From positions 310,001 through 374,000 of the forward strand of contig VFIW01000033.1 in assembly GCA_006386115.1 (NCBI GenBank): a DNA stretch of 64,000 nucleotides, given 5' to 3'. This document shows, one piece after another, positions 55,251-64,000 of this stretch. Below the pieces are notes generated by a model that saw only the letters and a list, made by a program, of their open reading frames with translations, did not search any database and was not told where the DNA came from. Numbering within the stretch: the stretch's first letter is position 1; each line of letters opens with the position of its first letter. A program made the position numbers and the translations under genes. The DNA is from Globisporangium splendens (Eukaryota > Oomycota > Peronosporomycetes > Pythiales > Pythiaceae).

Positions 55251-57204
55251 ATGATCTCTTTCAACGTGGAGCTCTTCAAAATGGAGCCCGTGGCGCATGT
55301 GGTGGTGTTCAGCGAGCTCAGTCCAAAGTCCAAGGTGCAGTACACGCGCCTGCTGCTCGACAGCAACGCCAAGGTACGTGTGCGTCCACTTGCTGCTGCG
55401 TTGATCTGTCGTAGCGGTGCATCCTCACTCACAGTCAACAATCCCTTACAGTTTGTGAAGAGCGACGGCAAATACACAGCGAATATCCTACTGCAAGCAC
55501 CGCGCACTGATTATTCGTCAGCAAAACTCAAAGGTTGCGGCAAGAGTGCAACAATTCCATGTGCAACTGCGGATGCGCAACACCAATCGATACCGGTGAC
55601 AGAGAGCGAAGCACCGCCACAGAGCGATCCCCGACTCGCAAGCATCCCCCTTGCGCTGCACAAGTTCGCCAATCTGATCTTCCTGGTACCAGACCCTTAG
55701 CAAGTACGCTGCGTCAGCATAAGAGACGCTATTGCTGATGTGCTCTGTGCTCTGTGCTTTGTGTATGTGTCTACCAGATCGAAGAACGAAATCCTGCGTC
55801 TCGAAGCGATGGCGGCGGCAAATTCGTCAAGGAGACGCGACTCGTCCGGCTCATCAACGAGATCTACGACGCTCGTTACGACGACATGACTGTGTCCAAC
55901 AGTAGCAATGGGAATCATGTGCTTATATGCGCCGCTCAAGCCAGTACTTTTGTTATGTTTATTGCCGACGCTCATTCGACCTATTTGTGTCTGCATGCAA
56001 GTCGTCCACTGGTGCAGAGGATGCCCAAGACAAACCCAGCGATAGCTACTACAACGCATCGCGGTCGTCGTCTTCCAATGTCTTCTGTCGCTTTATCAAG
56101 CACTACCTCACAAACCGCTTCGGGCTCAAGACGCTCATGGATCAGCATGCGTGGGAACTCATCGATGGTCTCAATAGTCTACAGTACGTACGTAAACATT
56201 GTGGTGAATGTCCTCGCTCGTGTTGAATTAGTATGCTGAGCTAACGGTGAAGTGTCATCAAATTGGCGGAAGCAGCGCGTTGACGTTGAGCTCTTTGCGT
56301 CATTCGTCCAAGGGCACTACAGCGAGACCACGTTGATGTTTTTGTTGTTCGCTCGAGCAAGAATCCAGGTTTCTTTCTATGCAGCACCTCGAAAATGAGA
56401 TTGGGTGGAATTACTCACTTGCGATGGACGAATGATGAAATTGTGGTTATATTTGTTTTCTCTGCACGGCAGCAAGTGTTGAGCACATCTGTGTACCGTC
56501 CGACACTGCGCAGATCGACGTCAGCGAACAGCGAGTGCAAACTGAAGAAATCTGCGTCCACGTCAGCGGTGGCCACGCCCGTATGGCTCAGCAAAGCCCA
56601 AGTCGAGTCGCTCGCGCAGACCATTTTTGGATCCAAAAAGACTGAGGACGTGTGTCTTCAGGTACGTGACGAACTTTTGTATGTGAACCTGTGTGCTGCA
56701 GACGTGGTGAGCTGAGCACTTCGAAGTATTAAATTCTCCATTTATCCTTTTCGTTCTTTGAAGTTCATGGTTGCGATGAAGGCATTTTTGCGGAGTCAGC
56801 CAAGTGGTGAAGGAAGAACGCCGGCGAAACTGGTCGAAGCGAACGAACTGCTGTACATCGCGACCGAAACGTACCGCAAATACTCGGCAGCAGCTGCCGA
56901 CGTTGCTGTGAACCCTGATTCAACTAGTGGCACACAGAGCATGTCGATGAATGCGACGCGCAGTCCAATTCACAGCGAAGGCGAGGACATCGATGAAAAA
57001 TCAACAGCTCACTTGCATCGTCCCAGCAGCAACATCAAAGCGCAGCAGTGTCGCCAGCTCCGCGTCTTCACCGCTGTGCAGCGTCACTGGCGTTGCAACG
57101 ACAGCGGCAAGCGTGACCACAGGAAGCGATCAACAGGACGTGCAAAATCGCTTTGGGTCTCTCCTGGAACGCATGAAACAGCGCCAGCAAAGCAATCCGT
57201 TTGA
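55251..57204 (+). CDS. Unknown multi-exon protein, all introns phase 0
   Basis: Proposed exons: 55251-55373, 55452-55685, 55778-55918, 56002-56187, 56276-56368, 56473-56661 and 56764-57204. Each is a multiple of three, and introns of 78-104 bp have GT-AG ends (donors include GTACGT, GTACGTAA, GTTTCT). The result is 468 residues of alpha-helical character: LHKFANLIFL, LVRLINEIYDARYDD, FIKHYLTNRFGLKTLMDQHAWELI, VDVELFASFVQGHY, LVEANELLYIATETYRKY. I do not recognise the family. The start may lie further upstream. The C-terminus is unsure: a frame ending FGSLLERMKQRQQSNPFE at 57208 looks more protein-like than the one that ends at 57204, and a 73-bp intron could switch to it. Confidence 0.6.
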
Positions 57205-57208
57205 ATAG

Positions 57209-57595
57209 AGACGCAATAAAGCGCAAGATGCAACAACGGATACAAAAGCACATCCAATCCGCATGTTTGCTTCTATCTCCACATATTTCTGCTACAAAGG
57301 TACTCGTTCCGACTTTTTTCTGTTTTTGTTTTTCACTATTCTACTATGGAATCACACTGCGCTTATGCCAAATCGAGTTTACATCGAAATGACACCGCGG
57401 AGAGTGACGAAAGCAGCCAAATGCATGTGTGCAGACACGCTCGCACGCACGCGGCCACTCTGACCCCATGAGGAAGACGAACACAATGGTTCGTCCACTC
57501 AGAGAGTCCCAAATTTTTCAGCATCAACAACTTCCAAGTCCAAACAGGACACTGACCATGCCTGCCTGAGACCTTGGAAAGATCGAAACTTTGAC
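57209..57595. other. Convergent intergenic region
   Basis: Shared 3' flank of the unknown gene (plus) and the cystathionine lyase gene (minus). An AATAAA near 57215 may serve the former. No gene is seen. Confidence 0.5.
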
Positions 57596-59182
57596 TTACT
57601 GCGCAGTTTCTTGTGGAACATACGTCTGGAATGCGTGCGAGAGATCCTTGATGAGGTCCTTCGCGTCTTCAATACCGATCGAGAGTCGCACCAAGTCTTC
57701 TGGGAACGAGCGAGCCTTGCGCACTTCTTCTGGGATACTAGCGTGCGACATCGCACCTGGCAGCGAGATCAGCGAGTTCACGCTGCCGAAGCTCACCGTG
57801 ATCTTGAAGAGCTTCGTCACGGTCACAATGTGCTGCGAGAACGCGAGCGAGCCCGTGCGGAAGCACACCACCGAACCAGAGCCCTTGGATTGCGACTCGT
57901 GGATCGCACGGTCAGTCGAGTTGGCTGGCAAAAGGCTGCTGTAGTGCGTGTGGGTCACGAGCGGGTGGTCACTCAGGAAGTTGGCAACCTGCTCAGCGTT
58001 CGTCTGCGCAGTCAACACGCGCAAGCTCATGGTCTTCACGCCACGGAGCAAGAGCCAGCAGTCAAACGGAGCCAGACCCGTGCCCTCGGCATTTTGGTAG
58101 AAGTAAATGTCGCGGCACAGCTCTGGGTCCTTCGCGATCACCACACCAGACATCGTGTCACTGTGGCCGCAGATGAACTTGGTAGCCGAGTGCACGACAA
58201 TGTCGGCACCGAGCTTCAATGGGTTCTGCAAAATTGGACTCATCATCGTGTTGTCCACCGAAACCAACGCGCCGACCGAGTGGGCGGCTTCCGCGATGCG
58301 CTTGATATCGCAAATGCGCTGCATTGGGTTCGTTGGCGACTCCATCATGACCAACTTGGTCTTCTCCGTGAGAACCGCCGCCAAGTTCTTTGGACCGTTT
58401 TCACCCGACAAGTCCACGTACATGATCTTGACTCCGTTCTTCGCCGCGACCTTGCTCAGCAAACGGTAGGTACCGCCATACGAGTCATCCGACAGCACGA
58501 TTTCATCACCCGAGTGCGCAAGACGAGTGACGGCAGAGAGCGCGGCCATGCCACTGGTGAACGCAAAGGCACGATGACCGCTTTCCAGTTCCGCCATTTG
58601 GCGCTCGAACGCTGCACGCGTTGGGTTGCCCGAGCGCGTGTAGTCGTAAGCGCCGAAATCAGTGGCAGAAGGCTGCGCGAACGTCGACGTCTGGTAGATT
58701 GGCATCGTGGCCGATCCATGCGGATCATCCTTGCACGCCTCAAACGACACCAGGCGGGTGCTCATGCTGAACTCGTCCGCTTTGCTGGCTTCCAACGAGT
58801 TCAGGTTCACGTCTGGCACCTCCAGGGCTTCATTGCCGTCCAAGTTGGCGCGAGCGCGCTTTGGTGCATCTTCGATTTCATGACGCGGTACAAAGATCTT
58901 TTCTGGCTCGTCCTGTCCGGAACCCGACACAAGTTGCGTCACGTAGCTGCGCTCAAGCATAAACTCAAGACGCGACGCAAGCGACGGGAGCTCGCTGTCG
59001 TCCTGGTTCGCAGCGCTGGAGTACAGGCGCGCAGACGGAGGCGCCGCCTTCACTTCCACGCGCTCACGCTCGGAGCGCAGCGTCTTCTCGGCTTCGAAGA
59101 ACTGACGGGTGCGCAGGTAGTCGCACACGAGGTCGAACACTTCCGACTCGCCGAGGCTCTGCTGGAGGACGGAGGATGACAT
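57596..59182 (-). CDS. Cystathionine beta-lyase/gamma-synthase family PLP enzyme with N-terminal LisH-like motif
   Basis: An intact intronless 528-codon frame, ATG at 59182. Residues about 140-528 form a Cys/Met-metabolism PLP enzyme: STRLVSFEA at the start of the core, YDYTRSGNPTR (179-189), GMAALSAV, ESPTNP, VDNTMMSP, the PLP lysine K335 in SATKFICGHSD and LVRLSIGIED near the end. The sequence fits cystathionine beta-lyase (homocysteine formation in methionine synthesis) best. About 140 residues precede it. Residues 15-38 match a LisH motif (V-F-D-L-V..DYL....F.EAEKTL..E), normally found in dimerising scaffold or transcription proteins. No clear transit peptide is seen. The fusion lies in one exon, so it is not a splicing guess. 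Confidence 0.9.
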   Translation of the reverse strand: MSSSVLQQSLGESEVFDLVCDYLRTRQFFEAEKTLRSERERVEVKAAPPSARLYSSAANQDDSELPSLASRLEFMLERSYVTQLVSGSGQDEPEKIFVPRHEIEDAPKRARANLDGNEALEVPDVNLNSLEASKADEFSMSTRLVSFEACKDDPHGSATMPIYQTSTFAQPSATDFGAYDYTRSGNPTRAAFERQMAELESGHRAFAFTSGMAALSAVTRLAHSGDEIVLSDDSYGGTYRLLSKVAAKNGVKIMYVDLSGENGPKNLAAVLTEKTKLVMMESPTNPMQRICDIKRIAEAAHSVGALVSVDNTMMSPILQNPLKLGADIVVHSATKFICGHSDTMSGVVIAKDPELCRDIYFYQNAEGTGLAPFDCWLLLRGVKTMSLRVLTAQTNAEQVANFLSDHPLVTHTHYSSLLPANSTDRAIHESQSKGSGSVVCFRTGSLAFSQHIVTVTKLFKITVSFGSVNSLISLPGAMSHASIPEEVRKARSFPEDLVRLSIGIEDAKDLIKDLSHAFQTYVPQETAQ

Positions 59183-60381
59183 GGCTGCTGCTGGTATTAG
59201 TGGGGGTGCTGCTGGTTGATAGAGATGGACGGGGGATGTTGGGGCAGGGGGAGATGTAAGAAGGGGATGCGGAGTCTGCGCTCAGCGTCTGCTTCTTGAG
59301 GGTCTTGCTGTTTCCTGTGCCAATTCGAGAATGACCGCCTTCCACTAGCAAACGCAAGTGAATGCGCAATATAACGCGCGAGGGTTTTTCAACGAGAAGG
59401 AGGTTCAAAGAAACTCTCAATCGATGTGAAAGGTTATGGTTTTACAGAGATAAACGCAATAAAGAGAGACAGAGGGAGTCTGCTGTTGAAGGTTGCGCAT
59501 TAGGTTTCATAGATATCAGTGGACGTAATCTATTTTTGGCTCGCGGAAAGAAAACTGCTAGCGATATAATCACCTGTCTGAACACACTGCGACACACAAA
59601 CAGGGCGGTCTCACTTGGGCGAATGGCACTCAGTTGCACCGACCAAGAGGTTGTCCGCGGCATGATGCGCTTGCGTCTATCTTATGACATCGCACTTCCG
59701 TCGTTGTGACTGTATTCGCTACCGTATTTTCCAGTGGTAGACGCAGCCACGACGGCAGCCAGTCGTTCCCCACTGACCACAATGAGAGCTGCAGCTGTTA
59801 GGAGGTGCGAGTGTTTGGAAGATCTCGATTTGGAGAGGGCGGAAGCGGCTGAACCACAAGAGGTTTCTGGACGAATGCGGCCTTCCGATTGGGCACAAAT
59901 GACCCTCCCCTATGATGGGTATGACCTTTCGTGGCTGATTGTGTCGGAAACGTGGGAGAGGGGGATCATACCGATATCTTACTGTTTCCATAGGCATACA
60001 ACCGGCAAACTAAGGTACACTCAAATGCAAATCTGGCATTGTCGTGTCTCAAGCTCCGATCATCAAGTTTATAGCATGAGTTAAGTTAACTGTGCACCGA
60101 GATAAACCCTCTCAAACTCGATATTGAATCCCTCATGCCAAGTTGCACCCATAACTCGCTGGATCTTCTCTTCTCTCCTAGATACGTCAACGATTGGCTA
60201 CAATTAGCAATTGTACACACTATGATTGGTCAAGACCACAGCTTTCCTCTCCATGAAACCACCGCAACCCAAACAGCCAAAAGTATCAGTTTCGCGGCAA
60301 GCTCCAGACAGACGCCCATCGACATTGAGCTCTCGCATTCGCGTCGGACACGAAGACGCCTATATATCCGCACACACACAC
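59183..60381. other. Divergent intergenic region
   Basis: Between the lyase start (minus) and the tetraspanin-like gene (plus). Short frames have no domain. A CA repeat (cacacacaca) lies directly before the tetraspanin ATG. Confidence 0.5.
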
Positions 60382-62053
60382 ATGCGTCCTTCCCGAAAGT
60401 CCCTGCGCTTCCTCTGCGCACTCACGTTCGCGGGCGGCGCGGCGCTGCTGGCGCTCGGCCTTCACGTCGCGCTCTCGGCGCACCTGCATGCGAGCGCAGT
60501 GGCTCTCGCGTCTCTGGGCGGGTACGATTCTTCTTTCTTGTGCTGCGTTTTGGATTAGACGGTTGCTCATCAGTGGACATGTGCGGTTATTGCTTTGTGT
60601 GCAGGATCGTCGTGGTGCTCTCGACGCTCGGCTTCGTCGGCGCTGGTCGCGAGAAGAGCAGCATGCTCATGCTCTACTTCTTCCTCAACTTTTTCCTCGT
60701 CACGTGTCTCTTCGTTGCAAGTTATGCCGCATTTTGCTTCCAGGTAAAGCCATTTGTTTCTGAAGGTGTATGGCATCTGTATCGTATGCCAGACCAAGGA
60801 TTGACGTGTTCGAATATCCCATCAGGATGCGATGGAGTCGTGGCTCAAGCACCACTGGAGCGACGAGGTGCTCGACTACTTGCGCTCCAAGCCCTGCTGC
60901 AGCACCTACGAGGACACCGTGACATACTTGGAACACAAGTTTATGACTCTCGGTGCCATTGGCTTCGCGTGCATTGCACTCGTGTTGGCGTCGCTCTACT
61001 GCGTGATCCGCATCGTGACCGTGCCGATCGTCATGAAGAACATGCTCACAGTCATCAACTTTATCTTCATCGCGCTCGGAGCAGGTAAGGAGCATACGCA
61101 CAAAGTACAGCTATCGTTTGTATGGAGCACTGACAACCGATTTTTGGAGCATATTCAGGGATATTTGCGCATGGCTTGACCGTGAAGACGCGCGATGAAA
61201 TGACTGCTGGGCAAGAATGGATTGGTGAGTCTTCCATAGTGAAAGTGATTCTCTGGTATTTATTCTCAGTTAACGAAATTTCTGTGTCTTGCTTGCGATG
61301 GCAGCGATCGTGTTTATCACGGTCGGCACGTTCATTGTGGCACTCTCTGTCCTCGGCGTAATTGGCGCTCGAGCCAAAAGTCGCACGCTCCTCCTCATTG
61401 TACGCAATCGTATGCATGCTTTGTGCTTTTCGAGATCTAGTCTGACCTTTCTCTATTCTGTTGCATTGCATAGTACATCCTGGGTATCGGCGCCTGCCTT
61501 CTTGCATTGCTGACGTGTGCGGTTGGAGGCTTCACGTTCTCCGGGGAGCTCGCCAAGACGTACGAGAAGCACGCGAGCGAAAACTCGTCCTTGGCATGCG
61601 ATATCGATCTGCCAGGGTGCTCCAACTGCTCCGTGGTTCCAGAAGAGATTGTGGTCTGTGAGGGCATCCGGAAGTCCAACGACGGCTACTGGGTCTCGTG
61701 CTCCTCAAGCCACCACAATAGCAGCAGCAGCGACACCACATGCCAGCACGGCATGACGGTGCTCAACACCAAGGAAAATCAAGGTTACGAAGCCAACGAT
61801 GTAAGTTCTGGTGCCCTTCCTGGACCTCATTCTTGTACGAGATGCTGAACTATGCTTTCGTTTTTACTTGTAGATCGCTGTGTGCAGCAAGTGCCCTGAA
61901 TGGTCCGAGCCAGACGTGACCGCGTACCTCAAGAGCACGCTGAACCTGCTGGGCTTGTTCGCTATCATCGTGTCTTTTTTCATCGTCGTTGGCTTCGCCG
62001 GCGCGTTGATCTTGCGGAAAAGTCTCGCGGGGTACCAGACCGATTCCATTTAG
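60382..62053 (+). CDS. Tandem tetraspanin-like membrane protein (eight helices), 7 exons
   Basis: Exons: 60382-60521, 60605-60743, 60826-61084, 61159-61224, 61305-61399, 61474-61800 and 61874-62053. Introns are 73-83 bp with GT-AG ends, and the frame closes exactly to give 401 residues. Hydrophobic helices come in two sets of four, each with three closely spaced helices, a longer extracellular-type loop and a fourth helix: FLCALTFAGGAALLALGL, IVVVLSTLGFVGAG, LYFFLNFFLVTCLFVASYA, then GAIGFACIALVLASLY; and VINFIFIALGAG, VFITVGTFIVALSVLGVIG, YILGIGACLLALLTCAVGG, then LLGLFAIIVSFFIVVGF. The first loop has a CC pair (KPCCSTY). The second loop is Cys- and Ser-rich (CSNC, SCSSS). This looks like two tetraspanins fused. 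Tetraspanins organise membrane microdomains; the role of the tandem form is unknown. Confidence 0.82.
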
Positions 62054-62235
62054 GCACCAATCTCAATATCTAAACGCACATGTAACTTTTGACACGTAGA
62101 GCAGCATCAGTATGAAAAACAACTCAACAAAAAATACAAAGATCAATTCATATTCATTCATCCTTGGTGCTAGGCAAGAACAACCAGTCAGCTATCCTTA
62201 TTTTGATACAGAAAAGACAAATCACGCCGATTCGC

Positions 62236-64000
62236 TTACTGAGATCGAAGCAATGCTTCGTCCCGTGCCGCAAATGCGAGCTGAGCCGAGTATCGTGCTG
62301 CCTCCTCACTGTCCTTAGCAATCTGCAATTGTTGCTCTAGCTCCTTGTTCTGCTCCTCAAGAGCAGTGATCCTGGATTCGTAGCTCTGATCTTGCTTTTC
62401 CACGAAAGCGTCGTCGTGGGCGGCGGCGCGTGCTGCTGTGATTTCTTTCAGGTGCTCCGCACGAATCTTCGAAACTAGGACCTCATGCTCCTCGGTCATC
62501 GTCTTCAGCTTCGCTTCTGATTTTGCTTGTTCCGCTGCAAGCTGTTGTTTCAGAGCTTCAAGCTCAGCCTTCAGGGATACAAACTCGCTTTCCTTCGCGG
62601 ACAGACTTTCTTCGACTGTCTTCAGTTTTTGCGACAGCGCAAGGTTTTCACCAGAAAGACGTTCTTTCTCCAAAATCACTTCGGAAGACACTGCCAAAGA
62701 GATCGCAGTCATCGAGGCGCGCGTAGATCTCTCTGAGTGTTCAGACGCATCTTCCACCGATCTCTTTGGGGAAAGAGCCGATTTGCGAGAACCAGAATGA
62801 CGAGATGGAACAGAGCCAACCGAGTCTGCCTTTTCTACTTCGTCTGCTTCCGATGTGTGGGACGAAGGGTGCGGGTGTGCACTGTCAACGGATGACAAGA
62901 ATGCAAACAGCTTGGAGTTTGTCGACGGCTTCGACAAAGACACTTCCTCCACGACAAAGAACGGTTGCTCTCCATCTGCGTGATCATGGTTGTCAAAGTT
63001 GTGCTGCTCAACCTCCACGTAATCACCAAGAAGCTCCTCCGACACGGCATGAACTTCTGCGTCAAATGCAACAGTCTCCGACCTTGATTCTTGTGGGATT
63101 TGCTCGGAGAACAAGTCGTCCGAGAGCCGCTCGTCAGCAAATTGATCGCGAGCAGCCTCATCGTCCGAGTTGTCCGAGTCTTCATCTTCAATGTTTTCGG
63201 TGGTCACCTTTTCAAAGGATTCTTCTTGGGTCGCAGCGCTGACATCACTGGTTGCTGGTTCTTGTGAATCGCAAGGAAGACCGATTTTCGTTTCCTGACT
63301 TTCAGAGAAACGTGGCTCGAGTGGAAGATCTTCACTGGCTGGTTCGTCAATCTTGCCATCTGTTTCTTCGGACGCAGGTGCAACGAGCACATTCGCAACC
63401 GCCACAGTGCTCAAGAAAGCTGCCAACTTTGATGCAGGCTTCGCGCTGGGGCCAGGACGACTCACTGGTGATGGAGCAGCTTCGACTTTAGAAGCAGCAG
63501 AGGCAATAGGGGATGGAGTAGCTTCAAAAGAGGCAGGAGAAGCCTCGATCACAGCAGGAGCAGCCTCAACCGCAGACTCGGTATCAGCAGACGCAGTAGA
63601 CGCGGTAGCAACTTCAATCGTTTGTGTTTCTGGTTCCGACCGCTTCGGAGAAAGAGGTATGTCACTCGACGACGAAGTTCCAAAGACTGAAGGAATTTTC
63701 AATCTGGAAGGCTTCTTCTTCAGCTCTGGCGTCGCAGCCGAAAATTGTGATTCCTGAGCCACACTTTTGACCACTGGAGATCGCTCAACGCTCGTCGTGG
63801 AGGTACTACGGGCAAACGCAGGAGGGATATTGAGCTTTGACACTGGCTTCGGTGATGCATCTGGCACTGAAGTAGCTTCAGTCGCCGCCGTGGATACCAC
63901 TTCCTCTACAACAGACACCGGAGCGGCCGATGCCACAGCAGGAGCTGGAGGAGAAGCAGGAGCAGGTGCGGCGGTGCCGCCACTGGAAGCTGCGAATGCC
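62236..64000 (-). CDS. Coiled-coil protein with repeated SKL/SRL motifs, 5' end outside window
   Basis: The frame is open from the right edge to a stop at 62236-62238, so this is the C-terminal 588 residues of a longer protein. The N-terminal part is rich in Ala, Ser, Pro, Val and Glu and contains repeated short motifs: SKLNIPPAF, SRLKIPSVFG, SKLAAFLSTV and SKLFAFLSSV. An acidic middle follows. The last about 150 residues are a coiled coil (LSQKLKTVEESLSAKE, LEEQNKELEQQLQIAK). I do not recognise a family; a cytoskeletal or scaffold role is only a guess. Confidence 0.7.
   Translation of the reverse strand, partial: AFAASSGGTAAPAPASPPAPAVASAAPVSVVEEVVSTAATEATSVPDASPKPVSKLNIPPAFARSTSTTSVERSPVVKSVAQESQFSAATPELKKKPSRLKIPSVFGTSSSSDIPLSPKRSEPETQTIEVATASTASADTESAVEAAPAVIEASPASFEATPSPIASAASKVEAAPSPVSRPGPSAKPASKLAAFLSTVAVANVLVAPASEETDGKIDEPASEDLPLEPRFSESQETKIGLPCDSQEPATSDVSAATQEESFEKVTTENIEDEDSDNSDDEAARDQFADERLSDDLFSEQIPQESRSETVAFDAEVHAVSEELLGDYVEVEQHNFDNHDHADGEQPFFVVEEVSLSKPSTNSKLFAFLSSVDSAHPHPSSHTSEADEVEKADSVGSVPSRHSGSRKSALSPKRSVEDASEHSERSTRASMTAISLAVSSEVILEKERLSGENLALSQKLKTVEESLSAKESEFVSLKAELEALKQQLAAEQAKSEAKLKTMTEEHEVLVSKIRAEHLKEITAARAAAHDDAFVEKQDQSYESRITALEEQNKELEQQLQIAKDSEEAARYSAQLAFAARDEALLRSQ

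Noticed and set aside
57611..59179. 522-codon frame on the plus strand opposite the cystathionine lyase
   Set aside because: It is a codon-bias shadow of the GC-rich lyase gene: Arg/His/Val-rich text with no domain.

Overview
The window is nuclear DNA of an oomycete, most likely a saprolegnialean such as Aphanomyces (inference, no database search). The signs are: many short GT-AG introns of about 66-146 bp; intronless or few-exon housekeeping genes; an LRR-transmembrane TKL kinase with one leucine-rich repeat per exon; decaying ankyrin-repeat genes; flagellum/microtubule-type genes (EML, TTLL); and a mix of LINE, Ty3/gypsy chromovirus and Crypton-like tyrosine recombinase elements.

Layout. 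1-4.8 kb: a frameshifted APE-type LINE on the minus strand. 5.0-6.8 kb: a 600-residue unknown ORF just 5' of it, possibly its ORF1. 6.8-8.9 kb: tandem and dispersed repeats with a GA-rich tract. 8.9-10.8 kb: a zinc-finger tyrosine recombinase. 11.4-17.8 kb: a Ty3/gypsy chromovirus with one long gag-pol frame and an extra leader ORF; its LTRs are mosaic and lack a target-site duplication. 17.8-25 kb: gene-poor DNA holding a cyclin T/K gene, a possible small secreted protein and a degenerate secreted-protein gene. 25-31.7 kb: EF-hand exons followed by a giant triple-unit EML (HELP-WD40) gene carrying two in-frame nonsense codons.

32.7-64 kb is denser and mostly minus strand: a PX-domain protein, a P4-ATPase flippase, an RBM26/27-type RNA-binding protein, a broken pseudokinase, MsrA, an ankyrin pseudogene, an intact LRR receptor-like TKL kinase (7 exons, all introns phase 2), a TTLL glycylase/ligase, asparagine synthetase, an unrecognised 7-exon gene (all introns phase 0), a cystathionine beta-lyase with an N-terminal LisH-like motif, an eight-helix tandem tetraspanin-like protein, and the 3' part of a coiled-coil protein running off the right edge.

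The genes do not form an operon; this is ordinary eukaryotic gene order. Functional themes are microtubules and cilia (EML, TTLL), membrane lipid asymmetry and phosphoinositide binding (P4-ATPase, PX), and amino-acid metabolism (Asn synthetase, cystathionine lyase). The most unusual items are the EML gene with nonsense codons, the LisH-lyase fusion, the tandem tetraspanin, the tyrosine recombinase and the mosaic LTR element. Exon joins were worked out by hand from reading frame, splice dinucleotides and protein continuity.
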